From Bifidobacterium eulemuris (lineage in GTDB: Bacteria > Actinomycetota > Actinomycetes > Actinomycetales > Bifidobacteriaceae), in assembly GCF_014898155.1 (NCBI RefSeq), contig NZ_CP062938.1:1054001-1118000 (forward strand): 64,000 bases of DNA, written 5' to 3'. How positions within the stretch are numbered: position 1 is the stretch's first letter; each line of letters starts with the position of its first letter. Positions 9,688 to 17,543 of this stretch are shown here, piece by piece. Made by a program: the position numbers and the translations under genes. Below the pieces are notes generated by a model. That model did no database searches. It was not told the DNA's origin and saw only the letters and a list, made by a program, of their open reading frames with translations.

Positions 9688-10983
9688 CTATTGGGCCATG
9701 GCGGCCTCAAGAGAGGGGTCGGACACCGCGCTGTAGGCGTGGCCGGCCTGCAGTTCCGGCGTCACCGTCCGTGAGATTCCACGCGCGCGCAACGCCTCGG
9801 GATCGGCGGCCGTGGCCGAGGTGACGAATGCGGGTCTCAACCCCCGGATGGCGAGGTCCATCCATGCTTCGAACAATGACCCGCCCGGCGAACATGCACT
9901 TCTGAGGATCGGTTCGCCTTCGTCGTCGACGGGGATGACCACCGCGATGCCGTCCTCACGCTTGGCCTCGTCATGGCGATGCTCCCGCGCCAGACGCCCG
10001 AACTCACGTCCGATCGGCTTGATCTCGCCGTTCTCGTCGAATAGTCCAAGATCGTGTTCGAAGGGCGGAAAATCGGACATCGCATGGTTCACGTCATGCG
10101 AGCACCACCAGGTGACGCCGTACAGGCCGGGGCATTCCAACGCGGATTCGACGGAACGGGTGCAGAAAGCCACGGTGTCCCGTTCGTCGATGACGTTGCC
10201 GGGGGCGCCGATCTCCTGAAGCCAGACGGGACGGTTCGGATCGTCGGCGAACGCCTTGGCCAGCTCGAGCAGATACTGGCCGTGACGCACGCTCTGTTCG
10301 GACATGCCGCCGTAATGCTGGGCGGTGCCATTGAACACCCACGAATGGATGGCGCTCACGTCGCCGATGTTCGCCGCCTGACGGGGCATGAAAACATGAC
10401 CGTCGGCGTACCATACGGCATCGTTCTCGCTGTGGATGAGAATACGGCCGCGATCGTGCGCCTTGCGTTCGACCGGGGCCATCAGCGAGGTCAGCCAGTT
10501 TTCGATCTCGCCCGTCGTGGCCGGCATACGGCGCGGATGCGAACGGTCGGCGAACTGGTTGCATTCGTTGCCCAACGTGAGCCCCTTGAAATTGGGTTCG
10601 TCGGCAAGCGCGTCGTACAGCGCCTCGACCAGTTCCGCCTGCGCCTTGACGGCGTCGGCGTCGGCGAACATGCTGGTCTCATGCCAGGAGACCAGCCAGG
10701 ACGGCACGAAGTCGAAGCTGGACAGATGCCCTTGGATCACGTCGACGTAGGCGTCAAGACCATGGTTCGCGGCGATCGCGACCATATGGCGCACGTCTTC
10801 GAGCCCCGCGCGGTTGATCCAGGTACGGTTGGGCTGCAGCACGGGCCACAGCGGGAAAATCCTGATGTGGTCCATGCCAAGATCGGCGATCTGCGCGAGA
10901 TCGCGCTCCACCGAATCCCAATGGGGGTCGAGCCAGAAATGGAACCAGCCATCCGATGGGGTGTAGTTGACTCCGAAACGCAT
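9688..10983 (-). CDS. GH5_18-like beta-mannosidase
   Basis: A 431-residue (beta/alpha)8-barrel protein resembling GH5 subfamily 18, whose characterised bifidobacterial members release mannose from the Man-beta-1,4-GlcNAc core of N-glycans. TLGNECNQ (Asn139-Glu140) is the expected acid/base and WLQEIGAP (Glu257) the nucleophile. There is no signal peptide, so it is cytoplasmic. It is the last gene of the SBP-permease-permease-GH5 operon, 15 bp behind the second permease. With GH38 and GH125 it completes mannose removal down to the chitobiose core; a GH20 or GH18/85 enzyme would be needed elsewhere. The subfamily is recognised from overall sequence and context, so substrate confidence is lower than family confidence. 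Confidence 0.82.
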   Translation of the reverse strand: MRFGVNYTPSDGWFHFWLDPHWDSVERDLAQIADLGMDHIRIFPLWPVLQPNRTWINRAGLEDVRHMVAIAANHGLDAYVDVIQGHLSSFDFVPSWLVSWHETSMFADADAVKAQAELVEALYDALADEPNFKGLTLGNECNQFADRSHPRRMPATTGEIENWLTSLMAPVERKAHDRGRILIHSENDAVWYADGHVFMPRQAANIGDVSAIHSWVFNGTAQHYGGMSEQSVRHGQYLLELAKAFADDPNRPVWLQEIGAPGNVIDERDTVAFCTRSVESALECPGLYGVTWWCSHDVNHAMSDFPPFEHDLGLFDENGEIKPIGREFGRLAREHRHDEAKREDGIAVVIPVDDEGEPILRSACSPGGSLFEAWMDLAIRGLRPAFVTSATAADPEALRARGISRTVTPELQAGHAYSAVSDPSLEAAMAQ

Positions 10984-10998
10984 AAGACAGATTCCTCA

Positions 10999-11826
10999 CT
11001 ATCCCTTGATTCCACCTGATTCCACGCCTTTAAAGAAGTGACGCTGGAAGATCAGGAAGAATATGACGATTGGGACCAGCGCGATCACCGTGCCGGCTGC
11101 GATCAGACGTGGATCGGACACGAACTGGTTCTTCAATCGGTTCAATCCCACCGTAAGGGTGTATACGGAATCATCTCCCAGAATGATCAGCGGCCACAGG
11201 AAGTCGTTCCAGGCACCGACGAATGCGAAGATGACAACGACCGTCATCGTGCCCTTGACCTGCGGCAGACATACGTTGAAGAACCGCTGCCACACGTTCG
11301 CGCCGTCGACCTTCGCAGCCTCCTCAAGTTCCATGGGGATGCCGGAGAACGCGTTCATCATCAACAGCACGTTCATAGCAGCGCATAGCCCCGGTAAGGC
11401 AGCGCCCAGCAACGTATTCTGCAAGCCGAAGTTCTTCACGATGATGAACTGAGAGATCAGCAAGGTTTCGCCCGGAATCAGCATCGCGCTGAAAATCAGC
11501 ACGATGACCAGACGCTTGCCCCAGAATTTGAGACGGGCCAACGCATATCCAGCCAATGTGGAGCCGATGACATTGCCACACACGGAGATGGCGGCGACGA
11601 TCAGCGAATTGCCGAAATACTTGAGCACCGGAATACGGGTGAACGCCTCGATGAAATTGTCGAACGTTGGATCTTTCGGGAACACATACGGCGGTACCGC
11701 GTAGATATCGTCACCTTTACCTTTGAAGGCGAGCGTCAGCTGCCAGAGCAACGGGCCTATGAGAATGATGAAGAACAGCGCCAGCAGCAGGTACTGCAGC
11801 ACTTTGCTCGCGGTTTTGTTACGCAT
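10999..11826 (-). CDS. ABC sugar transporter permease (MalG type)
   Basis: A 275-residue inner-membrane permease of the carbohydrate uptake CUT1 family, with six predicted transmembrane segments. The EAA loop (ELEEAAKVDGANVWQRFF) contacts the ATPase. I chose the ATG at 11826; a GTG one codon earlier is possible. The start overlaps the stop of the preceding permease by 8 bp, typical of translational coupling. It partners the permease at 11819-12823 and the lipoprotein at 12825-14096. No ATPase is encoded here, so a shared MsiK-type ATPase is expected, as in other bifidobacterial CUT1 systems (general knowledge). The substrate is probably an N-glycan-derived oligosaccharide, from the neighbouring hydrolases. 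Confidence 0.9.
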   Translation of the reverse strand: MRNKTASKVLQYLLLALFFIILIGPLLWQLTLAFKGKGDDIYAVPPYVFPKDPTFDNFIEAFTRIPVLKYFGNSLIVAAISVCGNVIGSTLAGYALARLKFWGKRLVIVLIFSAMLIPGETLLISQFIIVKNFGLQNTLLGAALPGLCAAMNVLLMMNAFSGIPMELEEAAKVDGANVWQRFFNVCLPQVKGTMTVVVIFAFVGAWNDFLWPLIILGDDSVYTLTVGLNRLKNQFVSDPRLIAAGTVIALVPIVIFFLIFQRHFFKGVESGGIKG

Positions 11827-12823
11827 CACGCTCCACCTTCCGCTGGACGAAGAATTCGATGGCGATCAGGCTGCCGACAATCAGGAACACCAACATGCTG
11901 ATCGCTCCGGCATAACCGTATTTGGCGTTAAGACCGGTGCCGTAGTTCTTGATCAGCATCGTCATCGTGACATCTTTGCCGCCCACGCCACCGGTGCCGC
12001 CGGTCAGCACATAGATCTCGTTGAACACACGGAACGCGGCGGCGGAGGACAGCAGCATGATGAGCACCATCGTGGAACGGCATCCGGGCACGGTGACATG
12101 GAGGAACCGACGAATCACGCCGGCTCCATCAAGCGCGGCGGCTTCATAGAGCGACTGGTCGATATTGGCCAACGCAGACAAATAGATGATCATGTAGTAG
12201 CCGAGACCCGTCCAGATGGTGATGGCCATCGCGCTGAACAGCAGCAGCCAGCGATCCGTGAGGAACGGCACGGCTTCTTTGACCCAGCCGAAAGTCTGCA
12301 AGACGGAGTTCACCAGTCCGCGGGTGCTCAACAGGTTGGTCCACACCAGACCGACGATGACGCTGGAAACCACGACCGGCAAATAGAACGAGGCTCGGAA
12401 GAACGCGAGGATCTTGGAATTTCCGGACACCAACGAAGCGAGAATGAGCGGCAGGATAACCATGCACGGCACCACGCACACCACGTATAGCGATGAATTG
12501 ATCAGGCCCGTGCGCACGGATTCATCCTCAAGCATGCGCTGGTACTGCTCCAGGCCGACGAACTTGCCGGGATTGGAGAACGTCGCGTCGGTGAACGACA
12601 GGCGAACCGTGTTGATGAACGGGGCAATGACGAAAATCAGCGCCACCGTGATGGCGGGAAGGACGAACAGCCATCCGGAAAGGCCTCTGCCTTCGCGGAT
12701 ACGATGCTGTTCATCAACGTAATCAGAAGCTTCGACGCGCGAGGTGCGCGCACCGCGCACAGCAACGGAACTGGTGTGCGCGGTGCGTTTGACGGCGCCG
12801 TTGGAAACGGTGCGGCGGAACAT
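11819..12823 (-). CDS. ABC sugar transporter permease (MalF type)
   Basis: A 334-residue CUT1-family permease with an N-terminal cytoplasmic extension of about 50 residues, six predicted membrane spans and the EAA loop (LYEAAALDGAGVIRRFLHV). The ATG lies 1 bp behind the stop of the binding-protein gene, and its own stop overlaps the next permease gene by 8 bp, so the three are translationally linked. It forms the heterodimeric channel with the product of 10999-11826. Confidence 0.9.
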   Translation of the reverse strand: MFRRTVSNGAVKRTAHTSSVAVRGARTSRVEASDYVDEQHRIREGRGLSGWLFVLPAITVALIFVIAPFINTVRLSFTDATFSNPGKFVGLEQYQRMLEDESVRTGLINSSLYVVCVVPCMVILPLILASLVSGNSKILAFFRASFYLPVVVSSVIVGLVWTNLLSTRGLVNSVLQTFGWVKEAVPFLTDRWLLLFSAMAITIWTGLGYYMIIYLSALANIDQSLYEAAALDGAGVIRRFLHVTVPGCRSTMVLIMLLSSAAAFRVFNEIYVLTGGTGGVGGKDVTMTMLIKNYGTGLNAKYGYAGAISMLVFLIVGSLIAIEFFVQRKVERDA

Positions 12824-12824
12824 A

Positions 12825-14096
12825 TTACTTGAGATCCTCGTTCGCGATCTCGACGACCTTATCCAACGCCTGCTGGGCGGTTTGCTCGCCTTGGATGGCC
12901 AAAGCGATCTGCTCGCGCAGGGCGGTCTTCGCGTTCTCCGAGAACGGAGCGGGAGAGGCGAACCAATTGTCGTCCTTCACGGCCTTCGAAGCGAGTGCGA
13001 TGGCTTGGTCCTGCAGGGTGTCCCCAGTCGGAGAGAACGCGGCGTCGTCGATGGCACCATCGACGGAGGGGAAGGTGTGGGACTTGGTGCAGAATTCGGT
13101 CTGGTTCTCCTTGTTCGTGACGAAACGCGCGAATTTCATCGCCAGATCCTTGTTCTTCGCGGTTTCGCTGACGACCAGCGTCTCCATGGCCACATTCTGC
13201 TTACCGCCTTCACCGAGCAGACGCTCGACGATGGCGAGATTCTCATATACCTTGGGAGCGTTCTCTTGGAAATCCGCCACGGAATAGGCCGACCCCGCCA
13301 ATGAAGCGACGTTGCCCTGCTTGAAGGCGTCTCCCTCGCCGGTCCACTGGTTGTTCAACGCGTCGGCCGACAGCGATTTCTCGTTATACATATCGATATA
13401 GTGCTGAACAAGCTCAACGCCCTTCTTATCGTTGAACGTGAATGCGGTCTGATCCTCGTTCATCAGCTGGGAACCGTACTGTCCCAAGGATTCGAGGGTG
13501 GGAACGGCGGCGACCATGTTGGTGCCGGGGCAGTTCTCTCCAATGGTGCTCGCGGCGTCGAACCACGCATCCATGGTCTCCGGCAGCTCGGAAACGCCGC
13601 ACTGGTCGAAGATGGCCTTGTTATAGTACTGCACACCGGAGTTGAGGCACCACGGATAGGCATAGGCACCGGTTTCGATGTTCTCGCCTTTGAAGGTCAC
13701 GGCATCCCAAGAAGACGAGGTGAACTGGTCTTCGGCCTGCGCATCATCCTTCGACAGATTGGCGATGACGCCGGCCTTGGCGAGACTATATGCGCCGTTC
13801 GGGCTCATATCGACCACATCAGGCAAGGTGCCGGCCGCGGCATCGGCATTGATTTTATCGGTATAGCCGTCGGCGGGCTGGTCGATCCACTTGACACTCG
13901 TTCCGGGATTATCCTTTTCGAAAGCCGCGATCAGGTTTTCGAAATAAGGGGTATATGTGTCGTTTTTGAGATTCCAGGTCTGGAATGTGATCTCCTTGGT
14001 GCCATCGCCGGCGGTGCCGCTGGAACCACAGGCGGCGAACGAAGCAATCATGGCGACTGCGCCGGTCAACGCGAGCGCCTTCTTCGCAGTGTTCAT
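12825..14096 (-). CDS. ABC transporter solute-binding lipoprotein
   Basis: A 423-residue extracellular sugar-binding protein (SBP_bac_1/CUT1 family). The chosen ATG at 14096 gives a clean lipoprotein signal: MNTAKKALALTGAVAMIASF, then the lipobox AAC, with the cysteine at about residue 22. GGAAAGGAAA precedes it. A longer reading to 14261 would run through the operator and promoter and is rejected. First gene of the operon SBP-permease-permease-GH5_18. It presumably captures oligomannose or N-glycan fragments; specificity is inferred from the locus. Expression should follow the LacI palindromes at 14199-14214 and 14370-14385. Confidence 0.9.
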   Translation of the reverse strand: MNTAKKALALTGAVAMIASFAACGSSGTAGDGTKEITFQTWNLKNDTYTPYFENLIAAFEKDNPGTSVKWIDQPADGYTDKINADAAAGTLPDVVDMSPNGAYSLAKAGVIANLSKDDAQAEDQFTSSSWDAVTFKGENIETGAYAYPWCLNSGVQYYNKAIFDQCGVSELPETMDAWFDAASTIGENCPGTNMVAAVPTLESLGQYGSQLMNEDQTAFTFNDKKGVELVQHYIDMYNEKSLSADALNNQWTGEGDAFKQGNVASLAGSAYSVADFQENAPKVYENLAIVERLLGEGGKQNVAMETLVVSETAKNKDLAMKFARFVTNKENQTEFCTKSHTFPSVDGAIDDAAFSPTGDTLQDQAIALASKAVKDDNWFASPAPFSENAKTALREQIALAIQGEQTAQQALDKVVEIANEDLK

Positions 14097-14198
14097 ATTT
14101 TTCCTTTCCTTAGGCGTCATCATCGACAGCTTCGATGCCGCCCTGTTTGGAACTTTCGTTCCATGTGTCCCTCGTCTTTGACGGGTTTGGCGATTCGA

Positions 14199-14214
14199 AC
14201 TAAATCGCTTTAGT
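14199..14214. promoter_or_regulatory. LacI-family operator 2
   Basis: ACTAAATCGCTTTAGT followed by TGC, as in operator 1. It begins 4 bp after the -10 hexamer of the transporter promoter, so it covers the expected transcription start and would block initiation. Confidence 0.75.
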
Positions 14215-14217
14215 TGC

Positions 14218-14247
14218 ATATTAGCGCGCCAATCCACACTTGTCCAA
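14218..14247 (-). promoter_or_regulatory. Promoter of the transporter-GH5_18 operon
   Basis: On the minus strand TTGGAC (14242-14247) and TAATAT (14218-14223) are separated by 18 bp and lie about 120 bp before the lipoprotein ATG. The operator at 14199-14214 follows directly. Confidence 0.6.
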
Positions 14248-14369
14248 TCGACAGAGAGCAATGGCTACATTCCAACGATTTAAAGCATTTTCATCGGCGC
14301 GTCACAACACCGATATCGCTTTCACGCCACCATATCCCCCTATAAGACGCGATGCTTTCAACCGCTAAA

Positions 14370-14385
14370 ACTAAACTGCTTTATC
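14370..14385. promoter_or_regulatory. LacI-family operator 3 (upstream, weaker)
   Basis: ACTAAACTGCTTTATC keeps the left arm and TTTA of the right arm of the other two sites. It is about 170 bp upstream of operator 2, a spacing compatible with DNA looping. The 14097-14508 gap otherwise holds only the promoter, operator 2 and a terminator. Confidence 0.55.
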
Positions 14386-14457
14386 TTTCTCAGATAAGCA
14401 ACCCGCAGAACGATTCCGCAGAACAACCCGCATAAGAATGCCCCTCCCCCACAGCAA

Positions 14458-14482
14458 AAGCGCGCATGTGGCATGCGCGCTT
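14458..14482 (-). terminator. Intrinsic terminator behind the LMW phosphatase gene
   Basis: A perfect 11-bp stem (AAGCGCGCATG / CATGCGCGCTT) with a 3-nt loop. TTTTGC follows on the minus strand, 26 bp behind the stop at 14509. Confidence 0.75.
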
Positions 14483-14508
14483 CCTCATAAGATGGCTGCC
14501 TTAAGGCG

Positions 14509-15033
14509 TCACTCCCCCAGCTGTTCGGCGACCCAGTCGACGATATGGGGCGCAACGGCCTCGATCTGGTCGATGGCCACCTCGAACTCGCGCATGCCGC
14601 CGTACCAGGGATCCACCAGATCGATGGAGTCCTCGCGGCCAGGCTTGGGCGTGGGCAGGTTCGGATCGAAGCTGCGGTACATATGCACGCCATCGCGCTT
14701 GTCGGCGGGCAGCTGGCGCAGCAGCGAGCGCATATGCGAGGCGGTCATCGGCAGGAACAGGTCGGTGCGTTCGATTTCGTCGGCGGTGATGCGGTGCGCG
14801 AAATGATCGCGCGGGATCTCGTCGCCGTAGCCACGCTGCTTGAGCACACGCACGGCGCGCGGGTCGATCGGGTGGCTCCATTCCTCGTCGCTCACGCCGC
14901 TCGATTCCACGACCACGCGGTCGGACAGGCCGCGCTCGGCGAAGAAATGGCGCAGGATGATCTCGCCCATGGGGGAACGGCAGATATTGCCGGTGCACAC
15001 GGTCATCACGGTATAGGGACTGGTTTCGCTCAT
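14509..15033 (-). CDS. Low-molecular-weight protein-tyrosine phosphatase
   Basis: A 174-residue LMW-PTP. The P-loop CTGNICRSPMGE near the N-terminus (CX5R, preceded by VMTV) and the C-terminal general-acid motif VDPWYGG are both present, so it should be catalytically active. Proteins of this family dephosphorylate tyrosine in regulators and exopolysaccharide kinases, or arginine phosphate. No tyrosine kinase or capsule gene is nearby. It lies 85 bp downstream of folA with a hairpin between, and has its own terminator. Confidence 0.88.
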   Translation of the reverse strand: MSETSPYTVMTVCTGNICRSPMGEIILRHFFAERGLSDRVVVESSGVSDEEWSHPIDPRAVRVLKQRGYGDEIPRDHFAHRITADEIERTDLFLPMTASHMRSLLRQLPADKRDGVHMYRSFDPNLPTPKPGREDSIDLVDPWYGGMREFEVAIDQIEAVAPHIVDWVAEQLGE

Positions 15034-15070
15034 GGTTGGTCAAGCCTCTCGTTTCGTTGCTCAATGCGAG

Positions 15071-15107
15071 ACGCTCCCCTTGTCGTCGGCGAGACGATGG
15101 GGAGCGT
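15071..15107 (-). terminator. Hairpin behind folA
   Basis: ACGCTCCCC and GGGGAGCGT pair and the stem extends inward (TCGTC/GACGA) to a small loop. It lies 12 bp behind the folA stop; no T-run follows. Confidence 0.55.
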
Positions 15108-15118
15108 TGCGATGGATG

Positions 15119-15778
15119 TCAGCGGTTCTTCGCGAAGATGGCGAATTTGTACTCGCTGATGCCGTTCTCGGGGTTCTTCGGTTCCAGCCACAGCGATTCT
15201 TCGACCACGCGCCACGCGCCGTCCTCGACCAGCGCGGCCACGTCGGGCGCGTAGGTATCGGCCTCGACCTGGGCGCGGATTTTCGTGACATACGCCTTGT
15301 CGGCGAACGGCAGGGCTTCGGCGAACAGCTGCGAGCCGCCGATGATCCAGATCTCGCTGCGGTCAAGACCGTCGTCCGGAATGGCTTCCTGCCGCGCCAG
15401 ATCCAACGCGTCCTCAAGGCTGGGGACAACCGTCGCTCCGGGCGCGTGATACTGCGGATTATGGGAGACCACGATATTGTCGCGGTTGGGCAGCGGGCGG
15501 TATTTGACCCCCAGCGACTCCCATGTGCGCCGCCCCATAATCACCGGATGGGATACGGTCAGTTCCTTGAAATGCTTCATGTCCTCGGCCAGATGCCAAG
15601 GCATGCCGCCTGAGAAGCCGATGGCGCCGGCGCGATCATCCTTGTCGCGGGCCTCGGCCCAGATGAGGTTCACCGAGAAGGTTTTGGGGAAGTCGTCGCC
15701 CCAGTCCTCGGTTTCGTCAAGCCCGGCAGATCCGGGCTCGGGTTCGTGATAGCCACTGCGGCTACTGTCATGCTCCAT
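15119..15778 (-). CDS. folA: Dihydrofolate reductase
   Basis: A 219-residue NADPH-dependent dihydrofolate reductase, regenerating tetrahydrofolate after thymidylate synthesis. Motifs: GGMPWHLAEDMKHFKELT (substrate site), PVIMGRRTWESLG (cofactor site) and IWIIGGSQLF. An N-terminal extension of about 35 residues rich in acidic residues precedes the core, so it is longer than the usual 160 residues. The ATG at 15778 is preferred because AAGGAG lies 8 nt upstream; a GTG 9 bp earlier would overlap that site. It follows thyA after 72 bp, the common thyA-folA pair. Confidence 0.93.
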   Translation of the reverse strand: MEHDSSRSGYHEPEPGSAGLDETEDWGDDFPKTFSVNLIWAEARDKDDRAGAIGFSGGMPWHLAEDMKHFKELTVSHPVIMGRRTWESLGVKYRPLPNRDNIVVSHNPQYHAPGATVVPSLEDALDLARQEAIPDDGLDRSEIWIIGGSQLFAEALPFADKAYVTKIRAQVEADTYAPDVAALVEDGAWRVVEESLWLEPKNPENGISEYKFAIFAKNR

Positions 15779-15850
15779 TTCATTCACTCCTTGGGCGTGT
15801 ACGGACTGCGTTTCAGTGTATTAGGCGGCGCAGACCTCTCGGAAAGCCGA

Positions 15851-16723
15851 TCAGACCGCCACCGGCGCCTTGATGGTGGGATGGTGCCGGTAGTCGACGA
15901 TCTCGAAATCCTCATAGTCGTAATCAAACAGGGAGTCGGCCTTGCGGATGCGCATCCGCGGATACGGGTACGGTTCGCGGCCCAACTGTTCGAGCACCTG
16001 CTCGATGTGGTTGTCGTACACATGGCAGTCGCCGCCCGTCCACACGAACTCCCCCGGCTCCAATCCGGCCTGCTGCGCGAGCATCAGCGTGAGCAGCGAA
16101 TAGGAGGCAATGTTGAACGGCACGCCGAGGAACATGTCGCACGAACGCTGGTACAGCTGGCAGCTCAGGCGACCGTCGGCCACGTAGAACTGGAACAGCG
16201 CGTGGCATGGCGGCAGGGCCATATGCTCCACCTCGGCCGGATTCCATGCGGAGACGACCATGCGGCGCGAGTCGGGGTTGTGCTTGACCAGGTCGACCAC
16301 GTTGGCGATCTGGTCGATGGTGCGGTTCGGATCCTCGGGCGTGGGCGCGGGCCAGGAACGCCACTGCGCGCCGTAGACGGGGCCGAGATCGCCGTTCTCA
16401 TCCGCCCACTCGTCCCAGATGTGCACGTTGTGGTCGGTCAGGTATTGGATGTTCGTGGAGCCTTTGAGGAACCACAGCAGCTCGTAGGCCAATCCTTTGA
16501 AGAACACGGTTTTGGTGGTGAGCAGGGGGAAGGATTCGGACAGGTCGAAACGCATCTGCTGGCCGAACAGCGAGATCGTGCCGGTGCCGGTGCGGTCGGA
16601 TTTGAGCGTGCCTTCGGTCAGAATCCTGCGCACCAGATCCTCGTAGGGCATCGGAATATCGGTGTCGGGCCGCGCGGGGATGCGGGAACGGATATCGTCG
16701 AGCTGTTCTTGTGTCAAAGCCAT
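15851..16723 (-). CDS. thyA: Thymidylate synthase
   Basis: A 290-residue ThyA converting dUMP to dTMP with methylene-tetrahydrofolate. The catalytic cysteine is in [13 protein letters not shown], the phosphate site includes [17 protein letters not shown], and SDRTGTGT lies near the N-terminus. The start at 16723 (MALTQEQ) is preferred over a 14-codon longer reading with no homology. It is paired with folA downstream, which recycles the dihydrofolate it makes. Confidence 0.95.
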   Translation of the reverse strand: MALTQEQLDDIRSRIPARPDTDIPMPYEDLVRRILTEGTLKSDRTGTGTISLFGQQMRFDLSESFPLLTTKTVFFKGLAYELLWFLKGSTNIQYLTDHNVHIWDEWADENGDLGPVYGAQWRSWPAPTPEDPNRTIDQIANVVDLVKHNPDSRRMVVSAWNPAEVEHMALPPCHALFQFYVADGRLSCQLYQRSCDMFLGVPFNIASYSLLTLMLAQQAGLEPGEFVWTGGDCHVYDNHIEQVLEQLGREPYPYPRMRIRKADSLFDYDYEDFEIVDYRHHPTIKAPVAV

Positions 16724-16815
16724 GCGCTCCAGTCTAGAGCAGACCCGCGAGTGCCGCCATCCCACCGCCCCGCGAATCCGCGCGCGGCGGAACCGACGGA
16801 TATGCCCGAATTCGG

Positions 16816-16857
16816 CGTATTCCGCCCGTCCCGCATCTCACCGCAGGGCGGAATACG
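16816..16857. promoter_or_regulatory. 12-bp inverted repeat between thyA and the OsmC gene
   Basis: CGTATTCCGCCC and its perfect complement GGGCGGAATACG are 18 bp apart, in the divergent spacer about 90 bp before both genes. It could be an operator or an RNA hairpin in a leader; no regulator is assigned. Confidence 0.5.
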
Positions 16858-16938
16858 ACGATTCTTCGCGCGGATGCGGTTAGATTGGGAGAAGCGGCGC
16901 GCATACGCGCCACACACGCCACACACCAAGGAGGCATT

Positions 16939-17352
16939 ATGGGCAAGCGACTGTGGGTCGAGCGCAATAAGGACGGCAGCTGGGACGCGTTCAGTGACGA
17001 CGGCGCGCATATCAAATTCGGCAAGGACCGCGGCCAGTTCACGCCGGGCGATCTGATGAAGATCGCGCTGGCGGGCTGCGCGGCGCTGTCCAGCCAGTTC
17101 GCCATCGAACACACGCTGGGCGAGGGCAAGGGCGCAAAAATCGTCGTGGACGGCACCTACGACGCCGACCATGACGCCTACATCAACTTCAACGAGCAGC
17201 TGGTGGTCGACGCCACCGACGCCGATCTGAGCGACGAGGACGCCGCCAAGCTGGCCGAACGCATCACCCGCCATGTGGATAAGGGCTGCACGGTGAAGCA
17301 CACCTACGTGCAGGAGACCCCCGTGCGCATGGACGTGACGGTTCGCCGCTAG
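16939..17352 (+). CDS. OsmC-family peroxide-type protein
   Basis: A 137-residue OsmC/Ohr-superfamily protein. The family reduces organic hydroperoxides with a pair of cysteines: LAGCAALSSQF carries the first and VDKGCTVKHTY the second, the usual spacing. AAGGAGG lies 5 nt before the ATG at 16939, which settles the start. Small cytoplasmic enzyme; useful in an anaerobe lacking catalase. It stands alone and is divergent from thyA. Confidence 0.85.
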   Translation: MGKRLWVERNKDGSWDAFSDDGAHIKFGKDRGQFTPGDLMKIALAGCAALSSQFAIEHTLGEGKGAKIVVDGTYDADHDAYINFNEQLVVDATDADLSDEDAAKLAERITRHVDKGCTVKHTYVQETPVRMDVTVRR

Positions 17353-17387
17353 CTGGACGCTCCCCGCATCCCGCTCGACGTGACCAT

Positions 17388-17470
17388 CGTCATGCCGAGC
17401 GAAGTCGAGGCATCTCATGGCCGATGGGTTGGAGATCCTTCGACTCCGCTGCGCTCCGCTCAGGATGACG
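17388..17470. repeat. Palindromic repeat family B, copy 1
   Basis: The unit starts CGTCATGCCGAGCGAAGTCG and ends with the complementary CGCTCAGGATGACG, enclosing GAGATCCTTCGACTCC. Related copies lie at 33135-33193 and 40070-40206. Here it fills the space between the convergent OsmC and universal-stress genes and would form a long imperfect hairpin. Confidence 0.75.
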
Positions 17471-17485
17471 GGTGAGGGATGACGA

Positions 17486-17523
17486 AAAGGGCTTGCCGAA
17501 CCAAGCAGTTCGGCAAGCCCTTT
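17486..17523. terminator. Bidirectional intrinsic terminator
   Basis: A perfect 16-bp stem (AAAGGGCTTGCCGAAC with its complement) and a 6-nt loop between convergent genes. It lies 20 bp behind the universal-stress-protein stop and has A/T flanks on both sides. Confidence 0.8.
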
Positions 17524-17543
17524 CGTATGCGTATCGTACAGGC

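Noticed and set aside
9339..9710. A 123-codon minus-strand open frame between GH5_18 and LacI
   Set aside because: It overlaps both neighbours, contains the hairpin at 9631-9663, and has no Shine-Dalgarno or recognisable domain.
14097..14261. Extended start of the N-glycan solute-binding protein
   Set aside because: The extra 55 codons include operator 2 and the -10 box, and would hide the lipoprotein signal peptide.
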